This document shows, one piece after another, positions 27,247-38,446 of a stretch of DNA of 64,000 bases. This stretch comes from Pectobacterium carotovorum. GTDB lineage: Bacteria > Pseudomonadota > Gammaproteobacteria > Enterobacterales > Enterobacteriaceae. The translations under genes were made by a program, and so were the position numbers. Positions within the stretch are counted from its first letter, which is position 1; each line of letters opens with the position of its first letter. Location: contig NZ_JAXAFK010000003.1 in the NCBI RefSeq assembly GCF_033898505.1, positions 496,001 to 560,000 on the forward strand, written 5' to 3'. The notes beneath the pieces were generated by a model that saw only the letters and a program-made list of their open reading frames with translations, did not search any database and was not told where the DNA came from.

Positions 27247-27280
27247 CCGTAGATTGCAGACGGCAGCCTGCAATCTACGG
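27247..27280. terminator. 13-bp perfect stem-loop upstream of soxR region
   Basis: CCGTAGATTGCAG (27247-27259) pairs perfectly with CTGCAATCTACGG (27268-27280) over an 8-nt loop. It stands 18 bp after the stop of the small exported-protein gene (27298-27843, minus strand), so it probably ends that transcript. No T-run follows. Confidence 0.5.
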
Positions 27281-27297
27281 TAGAAAATAAAAGATTA

Positions 27298-27843
27298 TTA
27301 TTTCTTCATTTCAAGGCTTTTCATCTCATCTTTGCTTAACCCATGCGTTGAACTGCTAATAACGCAATTGTAACTTTCATTTTTATTAATAATCATGAAA
27401 GTGCTTACCGGGTTTTTCATTTTTTTATCAAGAGAGAAAAGAATATTAGCCTCAGGTAAAACACTGGGGCTAAATGCACCGAATGAATAGCTATCAGATA
27501 GCCCCAAGGCGGATAGATCGGCCGTTAATTCCATGGGTTGCGTGCTGTGTGGCGAAGGGAACATGGATTTTGCTGACATCATCATTGACTGGGTATTAAT
27601 GTTATATTCTGTTGTCACTTTCATGCCGACGTATTTGGATTCAGGCATATTCAGCTGTTTCTCACACATCGCATTGTGCTGCGGGCTGGGCGTCCCATTT
27701 TGCAGGACTGCGTGAATATGTTTTAATTCAACTTGATCTTTTCCGGTATGTGCTTTTGCCGTGTCATCAGCCTGAGCAAAACCGCTCACCACCAGCGCCG
27801 CCGTTGCTACAACGTGTAAAATAGTGCTATTCATTGCATTCAT
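27298..27843 (-). CDS. Small exported protein, unknown function
   Basis: 181 aa from the ATG at 27843 with AGGATGG upstream; a longer frame to 27885 is less likely. The signal peptide STILHVVATAALVVSGFAQA is cleaved near residue 25. The mature part has two cysteines (MCEKQL and YNCVISS), which may form a disulfide, and is Met/Ser/Lys-rich (QSMMMSAKSMFPSPHS). I know no matching family by name. G+C is well below that of the efflux operon next door. Likely a periplasmic or secreted protein; function unknown. Confidence 0.65.
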   Translation of the reverse strand: MNAMNSTILHVVATAALVVSGFAQADDTAKAHTGKDQVELKHIHAVLQNGTPSPQHNAMCEKQLNMPESKYVGMKVTTEYNINTQSMMMSAKSMFPSPHSTQPMELTADLSALGLSDSYSFGAFSPSVLPEANILFSLDKKMKNPVSTFMIINKNESYNCVISSSTHGLSKDEMKSLEMKK

Positions 27844-28345
27844 TTTTCCATCCTCTTTATCTGTAGGGATAACCATATTATCCATGATAACAATCTGTTA
27901 TTTATTAAATAAATAACCGGTATGCTTCATGAAATTTAAATGATATTTCCCAGATAGCGTCGAACAGAAAAATCACTAAAAAACAACAATAACCTTCGCC
28001 ATTTTAAATGATGTGATTTTATAAATGCATTCTGGTTATAAACATAGTCAAATTTTGATATTACGTCAAAATACAATCGGCAAAAAAAATAAAATAGAAA
28101 CAGGAATCAGAATAAATATAACCAGACTAAGTATTTAATAAAATGATTTATCTACAATATCAACGTTCAAGAGTCGACTCGAATGTACTGAACGGTGTTC
28201 ATCGAACACAACAATGGTGTATATCGCCAGAACAAGGAAGCGACTCAGCGTACCAACGGTATCATTGCAGAACGGAAAAAGAGCGAATAGATTTCAGGCG
28301 CGACAAGGAGATTGATGGCACAAGAAAAAAGAGAGATGAAAAGAT
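27844..28345. other. AT-rich non-coding region before tandem tRNA-Gly
   Basis: No gene is supported. The part next to the exported-protein gene is AT-rich and should hold its promoter. Between about 28165 and 28320 the composition is more balanced and looks like decayed coding sequence, but no frame holds together. This side and the stretch 480-649 beside the lone tRNA-Gly show similar debris-like character, with no long identity between them. Confidence 0.35.
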
Positions 28346-28421
<76 letters not shown>

Positions 28422-28497
28422 ATATCGGACAGACATTAACAAGCGTTACGTCTGATTACTGCACACTGATTGTATGGTGACAAACAGTGATAAAACT

Positions 28498-28573
<76 letters not shown>

Positions 28574-28818
28574 CCGGGAAATCTTCACACGATGTTGAAG
28601 TTCTTTAATTGAAATTCTTCATCGGTATGGGGTGCGCATTATACGAGAAATCCGTTTAACCGCAAGCCCCAAAAAATGAAAAATTGTCTGAGTGCTGATA
28701 AAAAAAACAATATGTTGATAAAACAGACACTCGCTGACAAAACAGACGTTGTTGCGTAGAGTTGTGGCGCAAATAGCTGCAATTCGCTGCACATCACGCC
28801 CTACCCGTTTTGCTTCAT

Positions 28819-29361
28819 CTACAGACGCAGAAAATTCTCACGGTAATAAGCCAGTTCCGCCAGCGATTCGCGAATGTCGTCCATCGCCTGATGCGTGCCC
28901 TGCTTCTTAAAGCCCGTCAGGATTTCCGGCTTCCAGCGTCGCGCCAGCTCTTTGAGCGTGCTGACATCCAGATAGCGGTAGTGGAAGTAGGCTTCCAGTT
29001 CCGGCATATAGCGGAACAGGAAGCGGCGATCCTGCCCAATGCTATTGCCACAGATCGGCGATTTACCCGCCGGCACCCATTTTTGTAGAAACGCCAGCGT
29101 TTCCAGCTCGGCAGCACGTTCATCCGTGGTGCTGGCTTTGACGCGATCCGTCAGGCCGCTGGCGCCGTGTGTACGCACATTCCAGTCATCCATCAGCGCT
29201 AATTGGCTATCCGACTGGTGCACCGCCAGTACTGGCCCTTCAGCCAACACGTTCAAGTTTGCATCCGTCACCAGCGTTGCGATCTCAATAATGCGATCGC
29301 GCTCCGGGTTCAGGCCGGTCATTTCGAGATCGATCCAGATCAGATTATTTTCATCTACCAT
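28819..29361 (-). CDS. orn: Oligoribonuclease
   Basis: 180 aa, one residue shorter than E. coli Orn and nearly identical in its N-terminus. The DEDDh exonuclease acids are visible: Asp and Glu in WIDLEMTGL, Asp in the central part, and His and Asp in [13 protein letters not shown]. It degrades RNA pieces of two to five nucleotides to mononucleotides and finishes pGpG removal in c-di-GMP turnover. It is divergent from rsgA, as in E. coli. Confidence 0.97.
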   Translation of the reverse strand: MVDENNLIWIDLEMTGLNPERDRIIEIATLVTDANLNVLAEGPVLAVHQSDSQLALMDDWNVRTHGASGLTDRVKASTTDERAAELETLAFLQKWVPAGKSPICGNSIGQDRRFLFRYMPELEAYFHYRYLDVSTLKELARRWKPEILTGFKKQGTHQAMDDIRESLAELAYYRENFLRL

Positions 29362-29561
29362 CGTGGGTGTTCCTGTTGCGTGGGTGTTACTGTTGCTTTG
29401 TGCCCTGTCATCGATACAAGGATAACAGTATCAGTCCCAGCGCTGATACCGACAAGGTGGTATCAGTTAATTAAAATCAAATAGGGTGTATTATAGTCTG
29501 TTGAAACGCGGCGGGCGATAAGGCGCTGTCGTGAACGATAAATCGTCTTAAGTGAGGCTTA

Positions 29562-30611
29562 GTGAGCAAAAAGAAACTGTCGAAAGGTCAGCAGCGTCGG
29601 GTTAGCGCCAACCACCAGCGTCGCCTGAAAAAAACGGAAAGCAAAGTCGAATGGGAAGATAGCCAACTGGGCGATGCGCAGGAAGGCATTATCATCAGCC
29701 GATTTGGTATGCACGCCGATGTGGAAGCCACCGATGGCGTGGTGCACCGCTGCAACATTCGTCGGACCATTTCATCGCTGGTTACCGGCGACCGCGTCGT
29801 CTGGCGACCCGGCCATGAATCACTCGCTGGCATCAGCGGGATCGTGGAAGCCGTTCACCCCCGTCATTCAGTCCTGACACGCCCTGACTATTACGATGGC
29901 ATTAAACCGATCGCCGCCAATATCGATCAGATCGTGATCGTCTCCGCGATCTTGCCTGAACTGTCGCTGAACATTATCGATCGCTATCTGGTTGCTTGCG
30001 AAACGCTGGAAATCGAACCGCTGATCGTACTGAACAAAATTGATCTGCTGGATGACGAATCCCGCCAGTTTGTGGATAAATTGATGGATATCTACCGCGC
30101 GCTTAACTATCGCGTGCTGATGGTGTCCAGCCATACTCAACAGGGTATCCCTGAACTGGAACAGGCGCTCACTGACCGTATCAGTATTTTCGCCGGGCAA
30201 TCAGGCGTAGGGAAATCCAGCCTGCTTAATGCGCTGCTCGCACTGGGTGAAGAACAGATTCTGGTGAATGAGGTTTCCGATACCTCAGGATTGGGACAGC
30301 ACACGACGACCGCCTCCCGACTTTACCACTTCCCGCACGGCGGCGACGTCATCGACTCACCGGGCGTGCGCGAATTTGGTCTGTGGCATCTGGAACCCGA
30401 ACAGGTGACAAGTGGTTTCATCGAGCTCCGCAAATACATCGGTTCGTGTAAGTTCCGCGACTGTAAACATGAAAACGACCCGGGCTGCGCGATTAACGCC
30501 GCACTGGAGCGCGGAGAGATTGCCGTAGAGCGCTATGATAACTATCACCGGATTCTGGAAAGCATGGCGCAAGTAAAAACGCGTAAAGGCTTTTCAGATA
30601 CAGATAACTGA
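29562..30611 (+). CDS. rsgA: Small ribosomal subunit biogenesis GTPase RsgA
   Basis: 349 aa, GTG start. An OB-fold N-terminal part ([22 protein letters not shown]) is followed by a circularly permuted GTPase: G4 VLNKIDL precedes the P-loop GQSGVGKSS and G3 DSPGVREFG. The C-terminal zinc motif is [14 protein letters not shown]. It acts in late 30S maturation in the cytoplasm. Synteny with orn and psd matches E. coli. Confidence 0.97.
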   Translation: MSKKKLSKGQQRRVSANHQRRLKKTESKVEWEDSQLGDAQEGIIISRFGMHADVEATDGVVHRCNIRRTISSLVTGDRVVWRPGHESLAGISGIVEAVHPRHSVLTRPDYYDGIKPIAANIDQIVIVSAILPELSLNIIDRYLVACETLEIEPLIVLNKIDLLDDESRQFVDKLMDIYRALNYRVLMVSSHTQQGIPELEQALTDRISIFAGQSGVGKSSLLNALLALGEEQILVNEVSDTSGLGQHTTTASRLYHFPHGGDVIDSPGVREFGLWHLEPEQVTSGFIELRKYIGSCKFRDCKHENDPGCAINAALERGEIAVERYDNYHRILESMAQVKTRKGFSDTDN

Positions 30612-30755
30612 CATTTATCATGACCATCGTTACAATGCGCCCCCTTTGAGAGTTAACGAATCCGCTGACTCTCTTTCTGGGCTACCGCTGGCAACGTCAG
30701 GCGTGTTCCCCAGACAGCTTATTTTATGGCGCACTATTAATCCAAGAGGCTCACA

Positions 30756-31766
30756 GTGCTGGATAATATCAAAATCAAATTACAGTATTGGCTTCCCAAG
30801 ATCTGGCTGACCCGCCTAGCGGGCTGGGGAGCAAATAAGCGTGCGGGAAAACTCACCAAGCTGGTGATCGATCTGTTTGTCCGCCAATACAACGTCAACA
30901 TGCAGGAAGCGCAGCAGCCGGATACCGCATCCTATCGCACGTTTAACGAATTTTTCGTTCGTCCTCTGCGTCCGGGTATTCGCCCTGTCGATCCTCATGC
31001 GCACCGTCTGGTGCAGCCTGCTGACGGCGTGCTGTCGCAGTTTGGCCCCATTACCGACGGCAAGCTGATCCAGGCGAAGAACCACGACTACTCGCTGGAA
31101 GCGCTGCTGGCTGGCAACTACATGATGGCCGATCTGTTCCGCGATGGTCTGTTCGCCACCATTTATCTTTCACCGCGTGATTATCACCGCCTCCACATGC
31201 CGTGCGACGGCGTGCTGCGCGAGATGATTTATGTGCCGGGTGACCTGTTCTCCGTCAATCTGCTGACGGCCGATAACGTACCGAATTTGTTTGCACGTAA
31301 CGAACGCGTCATTTGCCTGTTTGATACTGAATTCGGTCCATTGGCACAAATTCTGGTTGGTGCGACCATTGTCGGCAGCATCGAAACCGTGTGGTCAGGC
31401 GTGGTGACGCCACCGCGTGAAGGTATCATCAAGCGTTGGACTTACCCGCAGGCGGGTGAAGAAGGTGCCGTCGTGCTGGCGAAAGGCGAGGAAATGGGCC
31501 GCTTCAAGCTGGGCTCAACGGTGATTAACCTGTTTGCCGCAGGCAATAATCTCCAGTTTGCCGCACACCTGAATACCATGAGCGTGACCCGTATGGGTGA
31601 ACCGTTTGCCGAAGTCCGTCAGGATGAGCCAACGCCCGTCGTCTTCCCGGAAGGAACCGAGCTGGCAGCAAACGACGCCGCACCGTCTGAACCGGTTCAG
31701 GCTGAAGGACAAAATACTGCGGCTGACGCATCCGGCCAGACGGGTCACAAACCCGACGCGCCGTAA
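30756..31766 (+). CDS. psd: Phosphatidylserine decarboxylase proenzyme
   Basis: 336 aa, GTG start, inner-membrane enzyme that makes phosphatidylethanolamine. The self-cleavage motif LGST is present in [14 protein letters not shown], where the Ser becomes the pyruvoyl group. [11 protein letters not shown] is the conserved active-site region. The C-terminal ~35 residues after the alpha chain are low-complexity and acidic ([12 protein letters not shown]) and differ from E. coli, which is a variable tail in this family. Followed by mscM 56 bp later, as in E. coli. Confidence 0.97.
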   Translation: MLDNIKIKLQYWLPKIWLTRLAGWGANKRAGKLTKLVIDLFVRQYNVNMQEAQQPDTASYRTFNEFFVRPLRPGIRPVDPHAHRLVQPADGVLSQFGPITDGKLIQAKNHDYSLEALLAGNYMMADLFRDGLFATIYLSPRDYHRLHMPCDGVLREMIYVPGDLFSVNLLTADNVPNLFARNERVICLFDTEFGPLAQILVGATIVGSIETVWSGVVTPPREGIIKRWTYPQAGEEGAVVLAKGEEMGRFKLGSTVINLFAAGNNLQFAAHLNTMSVTRMGEPFAEVRQDEPTPVVFPEGTELAANDAAPSEPVQAEGQNTAADASGQTGHKPDAP

Positions 31767-31822
31767 CTAACGTCCGATTTTAGTCGCTTGTAAGAGTGTT
31801 GTTTGTAATAAAGGTAGCTAAC

Positions 31823-34800
31823 GTGCGTCTGATTCTGACTTTTCTTCTGGGATGTTTATTATCAACTGCCACGTTGGCTGCCACAGCGCCCAATGAGGCG
31901 CAGCTACGCCAGCAGCTACAGCAGGCGGAGGCCAACAAAGGTGCAGCCGATCAGGCAAAAGTCGTTGAAGAATACCAGGCTGCACTGAACACCCTACAGG
32001 ATCGCAAAGAGGCGCTGGAACGCGCCACACAATATCAGCGCGTTATTGATGATTTCCCCAAGCTGGTTCAGGAACTGCGTCGCCAGCTTAATGCCGAAGA
32101 CGGCAAACCCTCTGCTATTCCAGAGGGACTCTCCAGCAACGATCTTGAACAGCAGCTGTTGCAAACGAGCAGCCAACTGTTGGAGCAGGCCCGCCAGCTC
32201 CAGCAAGAACAGGATCGGCTGCGTGAAATCAGTGATTCACTGAGCCAGCTTCCGCAGCAGCAAACGGAAGCCAGCCGCATGCAAAGCGATGCGGAACGCC
32301 GTATTCAGTCTCTCGGTACGCCCACCACGCCGCTGGGGCAAGCGCAGCTCGTCGCGCTTCAGGCCGAATCCGCGCTGCGTAAAAGCCGGGTGGACGAACT
32401 GGAGCTGGCGCAGCTGTCAGCCAGCAATCGTCAGGAGCTGTCCCGGCTACGCGTCGAGCTGTATAAAAAACGCCACGACAGGCTGGATCTGCTGCAACAA
32501 GATTTACGCAGCAGGCTCAATAACCTACGCCAGCGCGAAGCCGAGCAGGCATTGGAGCGCACAGAACTTCTCGCGGAACAAAGCGGCGATTTACCCAGCG
32601 TCATCAGCAAACAGCTACAGGTTAACCGTGAGCTCTCCGTCGCGCTGAACCAACAGGCGCAGCGGATGGACCTTATCGCCTCTCAACAGCGTCAGGCTGC
32701 CACGCACACCATTCAGGTTCGTCAGGCGCTAAGCACGATTCGCGAACAGGCACAGTGGCTCGGCGTCTCACCGATATTGGGAGAAACGCTACGGGCGCAG
32801 ATAGCGCGCCTGCCGGAAATGCCCAAACCGCAGTTGCTGGATAGCGATATGGCGCAGCTGCGCGTACAGCGGCTGCACTTTGAAGATCTGATCAACAAAC
32901 CGCAGGATCTTGATAAAGCCAAGCAGGACAATGGCGATCCGCTGACCAGCGCACAGCAGCGGATTCTAACCGACCAGATGCGTACCCAGCGCGACCTGCT
33001 GACTTCACTGATCTCCGGCTGTGACTCACAGATACTGGAACTGACCAAACTCAAAGTCGCCAATAACCAGCTGGCGGATGCGCTGACCGAAACACGGGAA
33101 GCGGCTCATCGCGATCTGTTCTGGGTTGCGGATGTCGATCCCGTAACATTCGCCTATCCGCTCAAATTGGTGCAGGATCTGACGCGTCTGCTGTCACTGG
33201 ATACGCTGACGCAGCTGGGTAGCGCGCTGGTCATGATGGTGACCAGTCAGGAAACCGTGCTGCCGCTGCTGGGCGCACTGCTGCTGGTGGGTTTCAGTAT
33301 CAGCTCCCGCCGTCACTATCATGCGTTTATGGAGCGCGCCAGCAGTCGCGTCGGCAAAGTCACGCTCGATCACTTTATGCTGACGCTGCGTACCGTGTTC
33401 TGGTCCATCCTTACCGCTCTGCCACTGCCGGTACTCTGGGCAGCGCTGGGCTACGGGCTGCAAAACGCCTGGCCTTATCCAATTGCCGTCGCCATCGGCG
33501 ACAGCGTGACCGCCACCGTGCCGTTGATGTGGCTGGTGATGATCAGCGCCTCATTCGCGCATCCGCAGGGACTGTTCATTGTCCACTTCCGCTGGTCGCC
33601 GGAGCGCGTCGCCAGAGCGATGCGCTACTATCGCCTTTCCATCGCCTTTATCGTGCCGCTGATTATGGCGTTGATTACGTTCGATAAGCTTAACGATCGC
33701 GAGTTTTCCAGCACGCTGGGGCGGCTCTGTTTCATCCTGCTCTGTATGGCGTTGAGTCTGGTCACGACCGGGTTAAAACGCGCCGGTATCCCGCTGTATC
33801 TGGATAAAGAAGGTTCTGGGGAAAATTCCGTTAACCGTGCGATGTGGAACATCCTGATCGCCATGCCGCTCATTGCCGCGCTGGCCTCCTGCATCGGCTA
33901 TCTGGCGACCGCACAGGCGCTGCTGGCACGTCTGGAAACCTCCGTCTCCATCTGGTTCTTCCTGCTGGTGGTTTACCACATCATTCGCCGTTGGATGCTG
34001 ATTCAGCGACGCCGCATTGCCTTCGACCGTGCCAAGCAGCGACGTTCGGAAATTCTGGCGCAGCGTGCCAAAGGTGAAGAAGACACGCCGTCTGCGTCAT
34101 CCCATGAAAGCAGTTCGGAAGCGGTGGAAGAACCCGTCGTCGATCTGGACGCCATCAGCGCCAAATCCCTACAGCTGGTGCGATCCATTCTGACGCTGAT
34201 CGCGCTGGTTTCCGTTATCGCACTGTGGTCGGAAATTCATTCCGCCTTTGCGTTCCTGGAAAATATCAGCCTGTGGGATGTTTCCAGCACGGTCAAAGGC
34301 GTGGAGAGCGTACAGGCGATTACGCTGGGATCGGTACTGATCGCCATTCTGATCTTTATTATTACCGCACAGCTGGTGCGTAACCTGCCTGCGCTGTTGG
34401 AACTGGCTATCCTACAGCATCTGGATCTGTCGCCGGGCAGCGGCTATGCCATTACCACCATCAGCAAATATATTCTAATGCTGATCGGCTGTCTGATGGG
34501 GTTCTCGCTGATCGGGATCGAATGGTCGAAGTTGCAATGGCTGGTAGCCGCACTGGGTGTGGGACTCGGGTTCGGCTTGCAGGAGATCTTCGCCAACTTT
34601 ATCTCTGGCCTGATCATCCTGTTTGAGAAACCGATTCGTATCGGCGATACCGTTACGATCCGCGATCTCACGGGTAGCGTCATGCGTATTAATACCCGCG
34701 CCACCACCATTTCCGACTGGGACCGCAAAGAGATCATCGTGCCAAATAAGGCGTTTATCACCGAGCAGTTTATCAACTGGTCGCTGTCGGATTCCGTCAC

Positions 34801-35146
34801 GCGTGTCGTGCTGACGGTGCCTGCTCCGGCGGACGCAAACAGCCAGGAAGTTACGGAACTGCTTATGGATGCGGTGAAGCGCTGTTCGCTGATTCTCGAT
34901 ACGCCAGAGCCCGAAGCCTTCCTGGTTGACCTGCAACAGGGGATTCAGATTTTCGAGCTGCGCGTGTTCGCCGCCGAAATGGGGCACCGTATGCCGCTGC
35001 GCCATGAACTGCATCAGTTGATTCTGGAAAACTACCGCAAGCACAATCTGGATCTTCCTTTCCCACCGTTCCAGGTAAGAATGGACAATCTGTCGCGCAG
35101 TGGAAGAACGCTGACGCCACGGCAGCGGACGCCGGGCAGTTTATAA
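31823..35146 (+). CDS. mscM: Miniconductance mechanosensitive channel MscM
   Basis: 1107 aa from the GTG at 31823, with AAGGTA upstream; this gives the same length as E. coli MscM (YjeP), so the ATG at 31796 is less likely. A signal peptide (LILTFLLGCLLSTATLA) leads a large periplasmic coiled-coil domain rich in Gln and Leu (residues ~30-480). About ten membrane helices follow, and the C-terminal MscS pore (LGVGLGFGLQEIFANFISGLI). It releases solutes on hypo-osmotic shock. Likely co-transcribed with psd. Confidence 0.95.
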   Translation: MRLILTFLLGCLLSTATLAATAPNEAQLRQQLQQAEANKGAADQAKVVEEYQAALNTLQDRKEALERATQYQRVIDDFPKLVQELRRQLNAEDGKPSAIPEGLSSNDLEQQLLQTSSQLLEQARQLQQEQDRLREISDSLSQLPQQQTEASRMQSDAERRIQSLGTPTTPLGQAQLVALQAESALRKSRVDELELAQLSASNRQELSRLRVELYKKRHDRLDLLQQDLRSRLNNLRQREAEQALERTELLAEQSGDLPSVISKQLQVNRELSVALNQQAQRMDLIASQQRQAATHTIQVRQALSTIREQAQWLGVSPILGETLRAQIARLPEMPKPQLLDSDMAQLRVQRLHFEDLINKPQDLDKAKQDNGDPLTSAQQRILTDQMRTQRDLLTSLISGCDSQILELTKLKVANNQLADALTETREAAHRDLFWVADVDPVTFAYPLKLVQDLTRLLSLDTLTQLGSALVMMVTSQETVLPLLGALLLVGFSISSRRHYHAFMERASSRVGKVTLDHFMLTLRTVFWSILTALPLPVLWAALGYGLQNAWPYPIAVAIGDSVTATVPLMWLVMISASFAHPQGLFIVHFRWSPERVARAMRYYRLSIAFIVPLIMALITFDKLNDREFSSTLGRLCFILLCMALSLVTTGLKRAGIPLYLDKEGSGENSVNRAMWNILIAMPLIAALASCIGYLATAQALLARLETSVSIWFFLLVVYHIIRRWMLIQRRRIAFDRAKQRRSEILAQRAKGEEDTPSASSHESSSEAVEEPVVDLDAISAKSLQLVRSILTLIALVSVIALWSEIHSAFAFLENISLWDVSSTVKGVESVQAITLGSVLIAILIFIITAQLVRNLPALLELAILQHLDLSPGSGYAITTISKYILMLIGCLMGFSLIGIEWSKLQWLVAALGVGLGFGLQEIFANFISGLIILFEKPIRIGDTVTIRDLTGSVMRINTRATTISDWDRKEIIVPNKAFITEQFINWSLSDSVTRVVLTVPAPADANSQEVTELLMDAVKRCSLILDTPEPEAFLVDLQQGIQIFELRVFAAEMGHRMPLRHELHQLILENYRKHNLDLPFPPFQVRMDNLSRSGRTLTPRQRTPGSL

Positions 35147-35157
35147 GAGGGGAAAAT

Positions 35158-35190
35158 GGGCGGCAGCCAGAGGTGGCACCGCCCTTGATT
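35158..35190. terminator. Stem-loop between mscM and epmA
   Basis: GGGCGG (35158-35163) pairs with CCGCCC (35179-35184), with inner GCCA/TGGC pairs, followed by a short TTGATT. It lies between the convergent mscM and epmA stops and probably ends the psd-mscM transcript. Confidence 0.6.
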
Positions 35191-35197
35191 AGACTGG

Positions 35198-36175
35198 TTA
35201 CGCGCGCTCTACCGAGAACGCAATCACGTCACTCAGCTTTTCGGCGTTCAGCGCCAGCATGATTAAACGATCCACGCCTAACGCTACACCAGCACACTCC
35301 GGCAGACCGTGTTTCAGCGCTGCCAGTAGATTTTCATCAATCGGCTGCTGTGGCAAATCCCGCGCGGCGCGCTTACGGTTATCCTGCTCAAAGCGTTGAC
35401 GTTGCTCATCGGCGTCGGTCAATTCACGGAAGCCGTTCGCCAGCTCAATCCCCTTGAAATAGACTTCAAAGCGCTCGGCGACGCGATGATCTTCCGAGCT
35501 GATCTCGGCCAGCGAAGCCTGCGTGGCGGGAAAATGGTAGACAAACGCCGGTTTATCGCGCCCGATGTGCGGCTCCACGCCGAAGGTAAACAGCATCTGC
35601 ACCAGCGAATCGCGATCGTCTTCACGGCAGGCGATATCGCCCAACCCAATTTTTTCTGCCGCTTCGCGCAGCTGCGGTTTGTCGACAGACAGCGGATCGA
35701 TCTCCAGATGGCGTAGAAACGCCTGCTGATACGAGAGCATCTCTGCGCTTTCACAATCCAGTACCTGCTGCAACAGGTCATCGACCTCATTCATCAGGCG
35801 GTACATATCATAGTGAGGGCGATACCATTCCAGCATGGTGAATTCAGGGTTGTGGTGTCGGCCTGACTCTTCATTGCGGAAGCTGCGGCACAGCTGAAAG
35901 ATCGGTCCGCTGCCAGCAGCCAGCAGACGTTTCATGTGGTATTCCGGGCTGGTCATCAAATACAGCGTCATGCCATCCGCGGCACCGGGACCAACGAAAC
36001 GGGTCTGGAACGGGTATAAGAAAACATCCGTTACTGTGGCCTGGCTCATCGCAGGCGTTTCGACCTCCAATACACCACGATCGGTGAAGAAACGTCGGAT
36101 AGCTGCAATGATCGACGCTCGTTTCAACAAATTAGCGACAGAAGCACTAGGTTGCCAACTTGTCGTCTCGCTCAT
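35198..36175 (-). CDS. epmA: Elongation factor P--(R)-beta-lysine ligase
   Basis: 325 aa, a class II lysyl-tRNA synthetase paralogue without the tRNA-binding domain (PoxA/GenX). Motif 2 is [20 protein letters not shown] and motif 3 is [14 protein letters not shown]. It activates (R)-beta-lysine and attaches it to Lys34 of EF-P. Both other players, epmB and efp, lie 6-7 kb away in this window. It is convergent with mscM; E. coli has three more genes in that gap which are absent here. Confidence 0.96.
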   Translation of the reverse strand: MSETTSWQPSASVANLLKRASIIAAIRRFFTDRGVLEVETPAMSQATVTDVFLYPFQTRFVGPGAADGMTLYLMTSPEYHMKRLLAAGSGPIFQLCRSFRNEESGRHHNPEFTMLEWYRPHYDMYRLMNEVDDLLQQVLDCESAEMLSYQQAFLRHLEIDPLSVDKPQLREAAEKIGLGDIACREDDRDSLVQMLFTFGVEPHIGRDKPAFVYHFPATQASLAEISSEDHRVAERFEVYFKGIELANGFRELTDADEQRQRFEQDNRKRAARDLPQQPIDENLLAALKHGLPECAGVALGVDRLIMLALNAEKLSDVIAFSVERA

Positions 36176-36452
36176 GGTTCTTACTCCAAAGTCAAACAGG
36201 GGGTGCAGTCTACCCGCATCAGCCCAAATTTCCAGCGGAAAAAAGTCCAGACGCGCTTTTCAGCGAGGTATGTTCTACCCTTTAGAAGGGAGCGGTCAGG
36301 ATAGCAGCCGTAAATTATATCCAGTGGATCATTTTCTTATATCCCCCGCGAAAGGGTTATTAAAGAAATAAAAGCATCATTTCCCCCTAAATAAGCCTTT
36401 CGATCACGTTTTTATCAATAAATACGAGACTCGCTGAAAAAACGACAAAATG

Positions 36453-36494
36453 CGGGATCACATCAAATTTCATCTACCTATAATTCGGTATAAT
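36453..36494 (+). promoter_or_regulatory. Class II FNR-type promoter of frdABCD
   Basis: CGGGATCACATCAA (36453-36466) matches one good half (ATCAA) of the FNR consensus TTGAT-N4-ATCAA. It aligns with the known frd promoter of E. coli, which also has a GATC-x-C-x-TCAAATTTC run. A perfect -10, TATAAT, is at 36489-36494. A start near 36501 would centre the site at about -41.5, the class II position. The leader to frdA would then be about 150 nt. Confidence 0.6.
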
Positions 36495-36649
36495 TATTCC
36501 CACACAAAAATTATAGGTTTATCTATTCTTTATACATCTATCACATAATTTTCAGCGGGTTTGATATTAAGCTCGGATATAAAGACAGAAATGAATAGAT
36601 ATTATTTTTTTATTTTAACTTAATTAACTTAAGTAACTGGAGGAATGCA

Positions 36650-38446
36650 TTGCAAACCTTTAATGCCGATTTGGCCATTATCGGGGCCGGAGGTGCTGGC
36701 CTACGAGCGGCAATTGCTGCCGCAGAAGCCAACCCTCAACTGAAAATTGCGCTGATCTCAAAAGTCTACCCAATGCGTAGCCATACCGTGGCGGCAGAAG
36801 GTGGGTCAGCAGCAGTGACTCAGGAACACGATAGCTTCGATTATCACTTCAACGACACCGTCTCCGGTGGCGACTGGCTGTGTGAACAAGACGTGGTTGA
36901 GCACTTCGTCAAACACTGCCCGGAAGAGATGATTCAACTGGAACAGTGGGGCTGCCCCTGGAGCCGTAAACCGGATGGTTCTGTCAACGTGCGCCGCTTT
37001 GGCGGGATGAAGATCGAACGCACCTGGTTTGCTGCCGATAAAACCGGCTTCCACATGCTGCATACACTGTTCCAAACGTCCCTTAAATATCCGCAAATCC
37101 AACGTTTTGACGAGCACTTTGTCCTCGACGTTCTGGTCGATGATGGCCAGGCGCGCGGTCTCGTTGCCATCAATATGATGGAAGGTTCGCTGGTTCAGAT
37201 CCGCGCTAACGCTGTAGTGCTGGCAACGGGCGGCGCAGGCCGCGTGTACCGTTACAACACCAACGGCGGCATCGTCACCGGCGACGGCATGGGCATGGCG
37301 TTCCGCCATGGCGTACCGCTGCGTGATATGGAATTCGTTCAGTATCACCCGACCGGTCTGCCCGGTTCCGGTATCCTGATGACCGAAGGCTGCCGCGGCG
37401 AAGGCGGCATCATGGTCAACAAAGACGGCTACCGTTACCTGCAAGACTACGGCATGGGCCCGGAAACGCCGCTCGGTCAGCCGAAGAACAAATACATGGA
37501 GCTGGGGCCACGCGATAAAGTCTCGCAGGCGTTCTGGCACGAATGGCGCGCAGGCCGCACCGTCTCAACCCCGTTGGGCGACGTGGTTTATCTCGATTTG
37601 CGCCACCTCGGCGAGAAGAAGCTTCTGGAACGTCTGCCGTTCATCTGCGAACTGGCAAAAGCCTATGTCGGCGTCGATCCAGTGAAAGAGCCGATTCCTA
37701 TTCGTCCTACCGCGCACTACACCATGGGCGGCATTGAAACCGATCAAAACTGCGAAACCCGTATCAAGGGTCTTTTCGCCGTCGGCGAATGTTCCTCTGT
37801 TGGCTTGCACGGCGCGAACCGCCTTGGTTCCAACTCGCTGGCCGAACTGGTGGTCTTCGGGCGCGTTGCGGGTGAACACGCCGTACAGCGCGCGCAAGCG
37901 GCAGCACCAGCCAACGGTGCGGCGCTGGATGCACAAACGCGCGACATCGAACAGCGCCTGCACGACCTGATGAATCAGGAAGGCACCGAAAGCTGGGCGA
38001 AAATCCGCGACGAAATGGGCATGTCGATGGAAGAAGGCTGTGGTATTTACCGCACCACCGATCTGATGCAGAAAACCGTCGATAAGATGGCGGAGCTGAA
38101 AGAGCGCTTCAAACGCGTGAAAATCACCGACCGTTCCAGCGTGTTCAACACCGACCTGCTGTACACCGTTGAGCTGGGTCACAGCCTGGATGTGGCGGAA
38201 TGTATGGCGCACTCGGCGATCAACCGTAAAGAGTCTCGCGGTGCCCACCAGCGTCTGGATGAAGGTTGCACCGAGCGTGATGACGTTAACTTCCTGAAGC
38301 ATACGCTGGCGTTCTATAACCCGGAAGGCGCACCTCGTCTGGAGTACAGCGATGTGAAAATTACCAAACTTCCACCGGCCAAACGCGTATACGGTGCAGA
38401 AGGTGATGCGCAGGAAGGCAGCAAGAAGGAGCAGGCGAATGGCTGA
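36650..38446 (+). CDS. frdA: Fumarate reductase flavoprotein subunit
   Basis: 598 aa, TTG start with GGAGG upstream; an ATG five bases earlier is out of frame. FAD-binding [16 protein letters not shown] is at the N-terminus, and [15 protein letters not shown] carries the His45 to which FAD is covalently linked. The active-site HPTG and RRFGGMK regions are intact. It reduces fumarate to succinate at the inner membrane in anaerobic respiration, with FrdBCD. First of a four-gene operon; overlaps frdB by 8 bp. Confidence 0.97.
   Translation: MQTFNADLAIIGAGGAGLRAAIAAAEANPQLKIALISKVYPMRSHTVAAEGGSAAVTQEHDSFDYHFNDTVSGGDWLCEQDVVEHFVKHCPEEMIQLEQWGCPWSRKPDGSVNVRRFGGMKIERTWFAADKTGFHMLHTLFQTSLKYPQIQRFDEHFVLDVLVDDGQARGLVAINMMEGSLVQIRANAVVLATGGAGRVYRYNTNGGIVTGDGMGMAFRHGVPLRDMEFVQYHPTGLPGSGILMTEGCRGEGGIMVNKDGYRYLQDYGMGPETPLGQPKNKYMELGPRDKVSQAFWHEWRAGRTVSTPLGDVVYLDLRHLGEKKLLERLPFICELAKAYVGVDPVKEPIPIRPTAHYTMGGIETDQNCETRIKGLFAVGECSSVGLHGANRLGSNSLAELVVFGRVAGEHAVQRAQAAAPANGAALDAQTRDIEQRLHDLMNQEGTESWAKIRDEMGMSMEEGCGIYRTTDLMQKTVDKMAELKERFKRVKITDRSSVFNTDLLYTVELGHSLDVAECMAHSAINRKESRGAHQRLDEGCTERDDVNFLKHTLAFYNPEGAPRLEYSDVKITKLPPAKRVYGAEGDAQEGSKKEQANG

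Noticed and set aside
30648-30678. Terminator between rsgA and psd
   Set aside because: GAGAGT/ACTCTC gives only a 6-bp stem with a 14-nt loop and a broken T-run; too weak to list.
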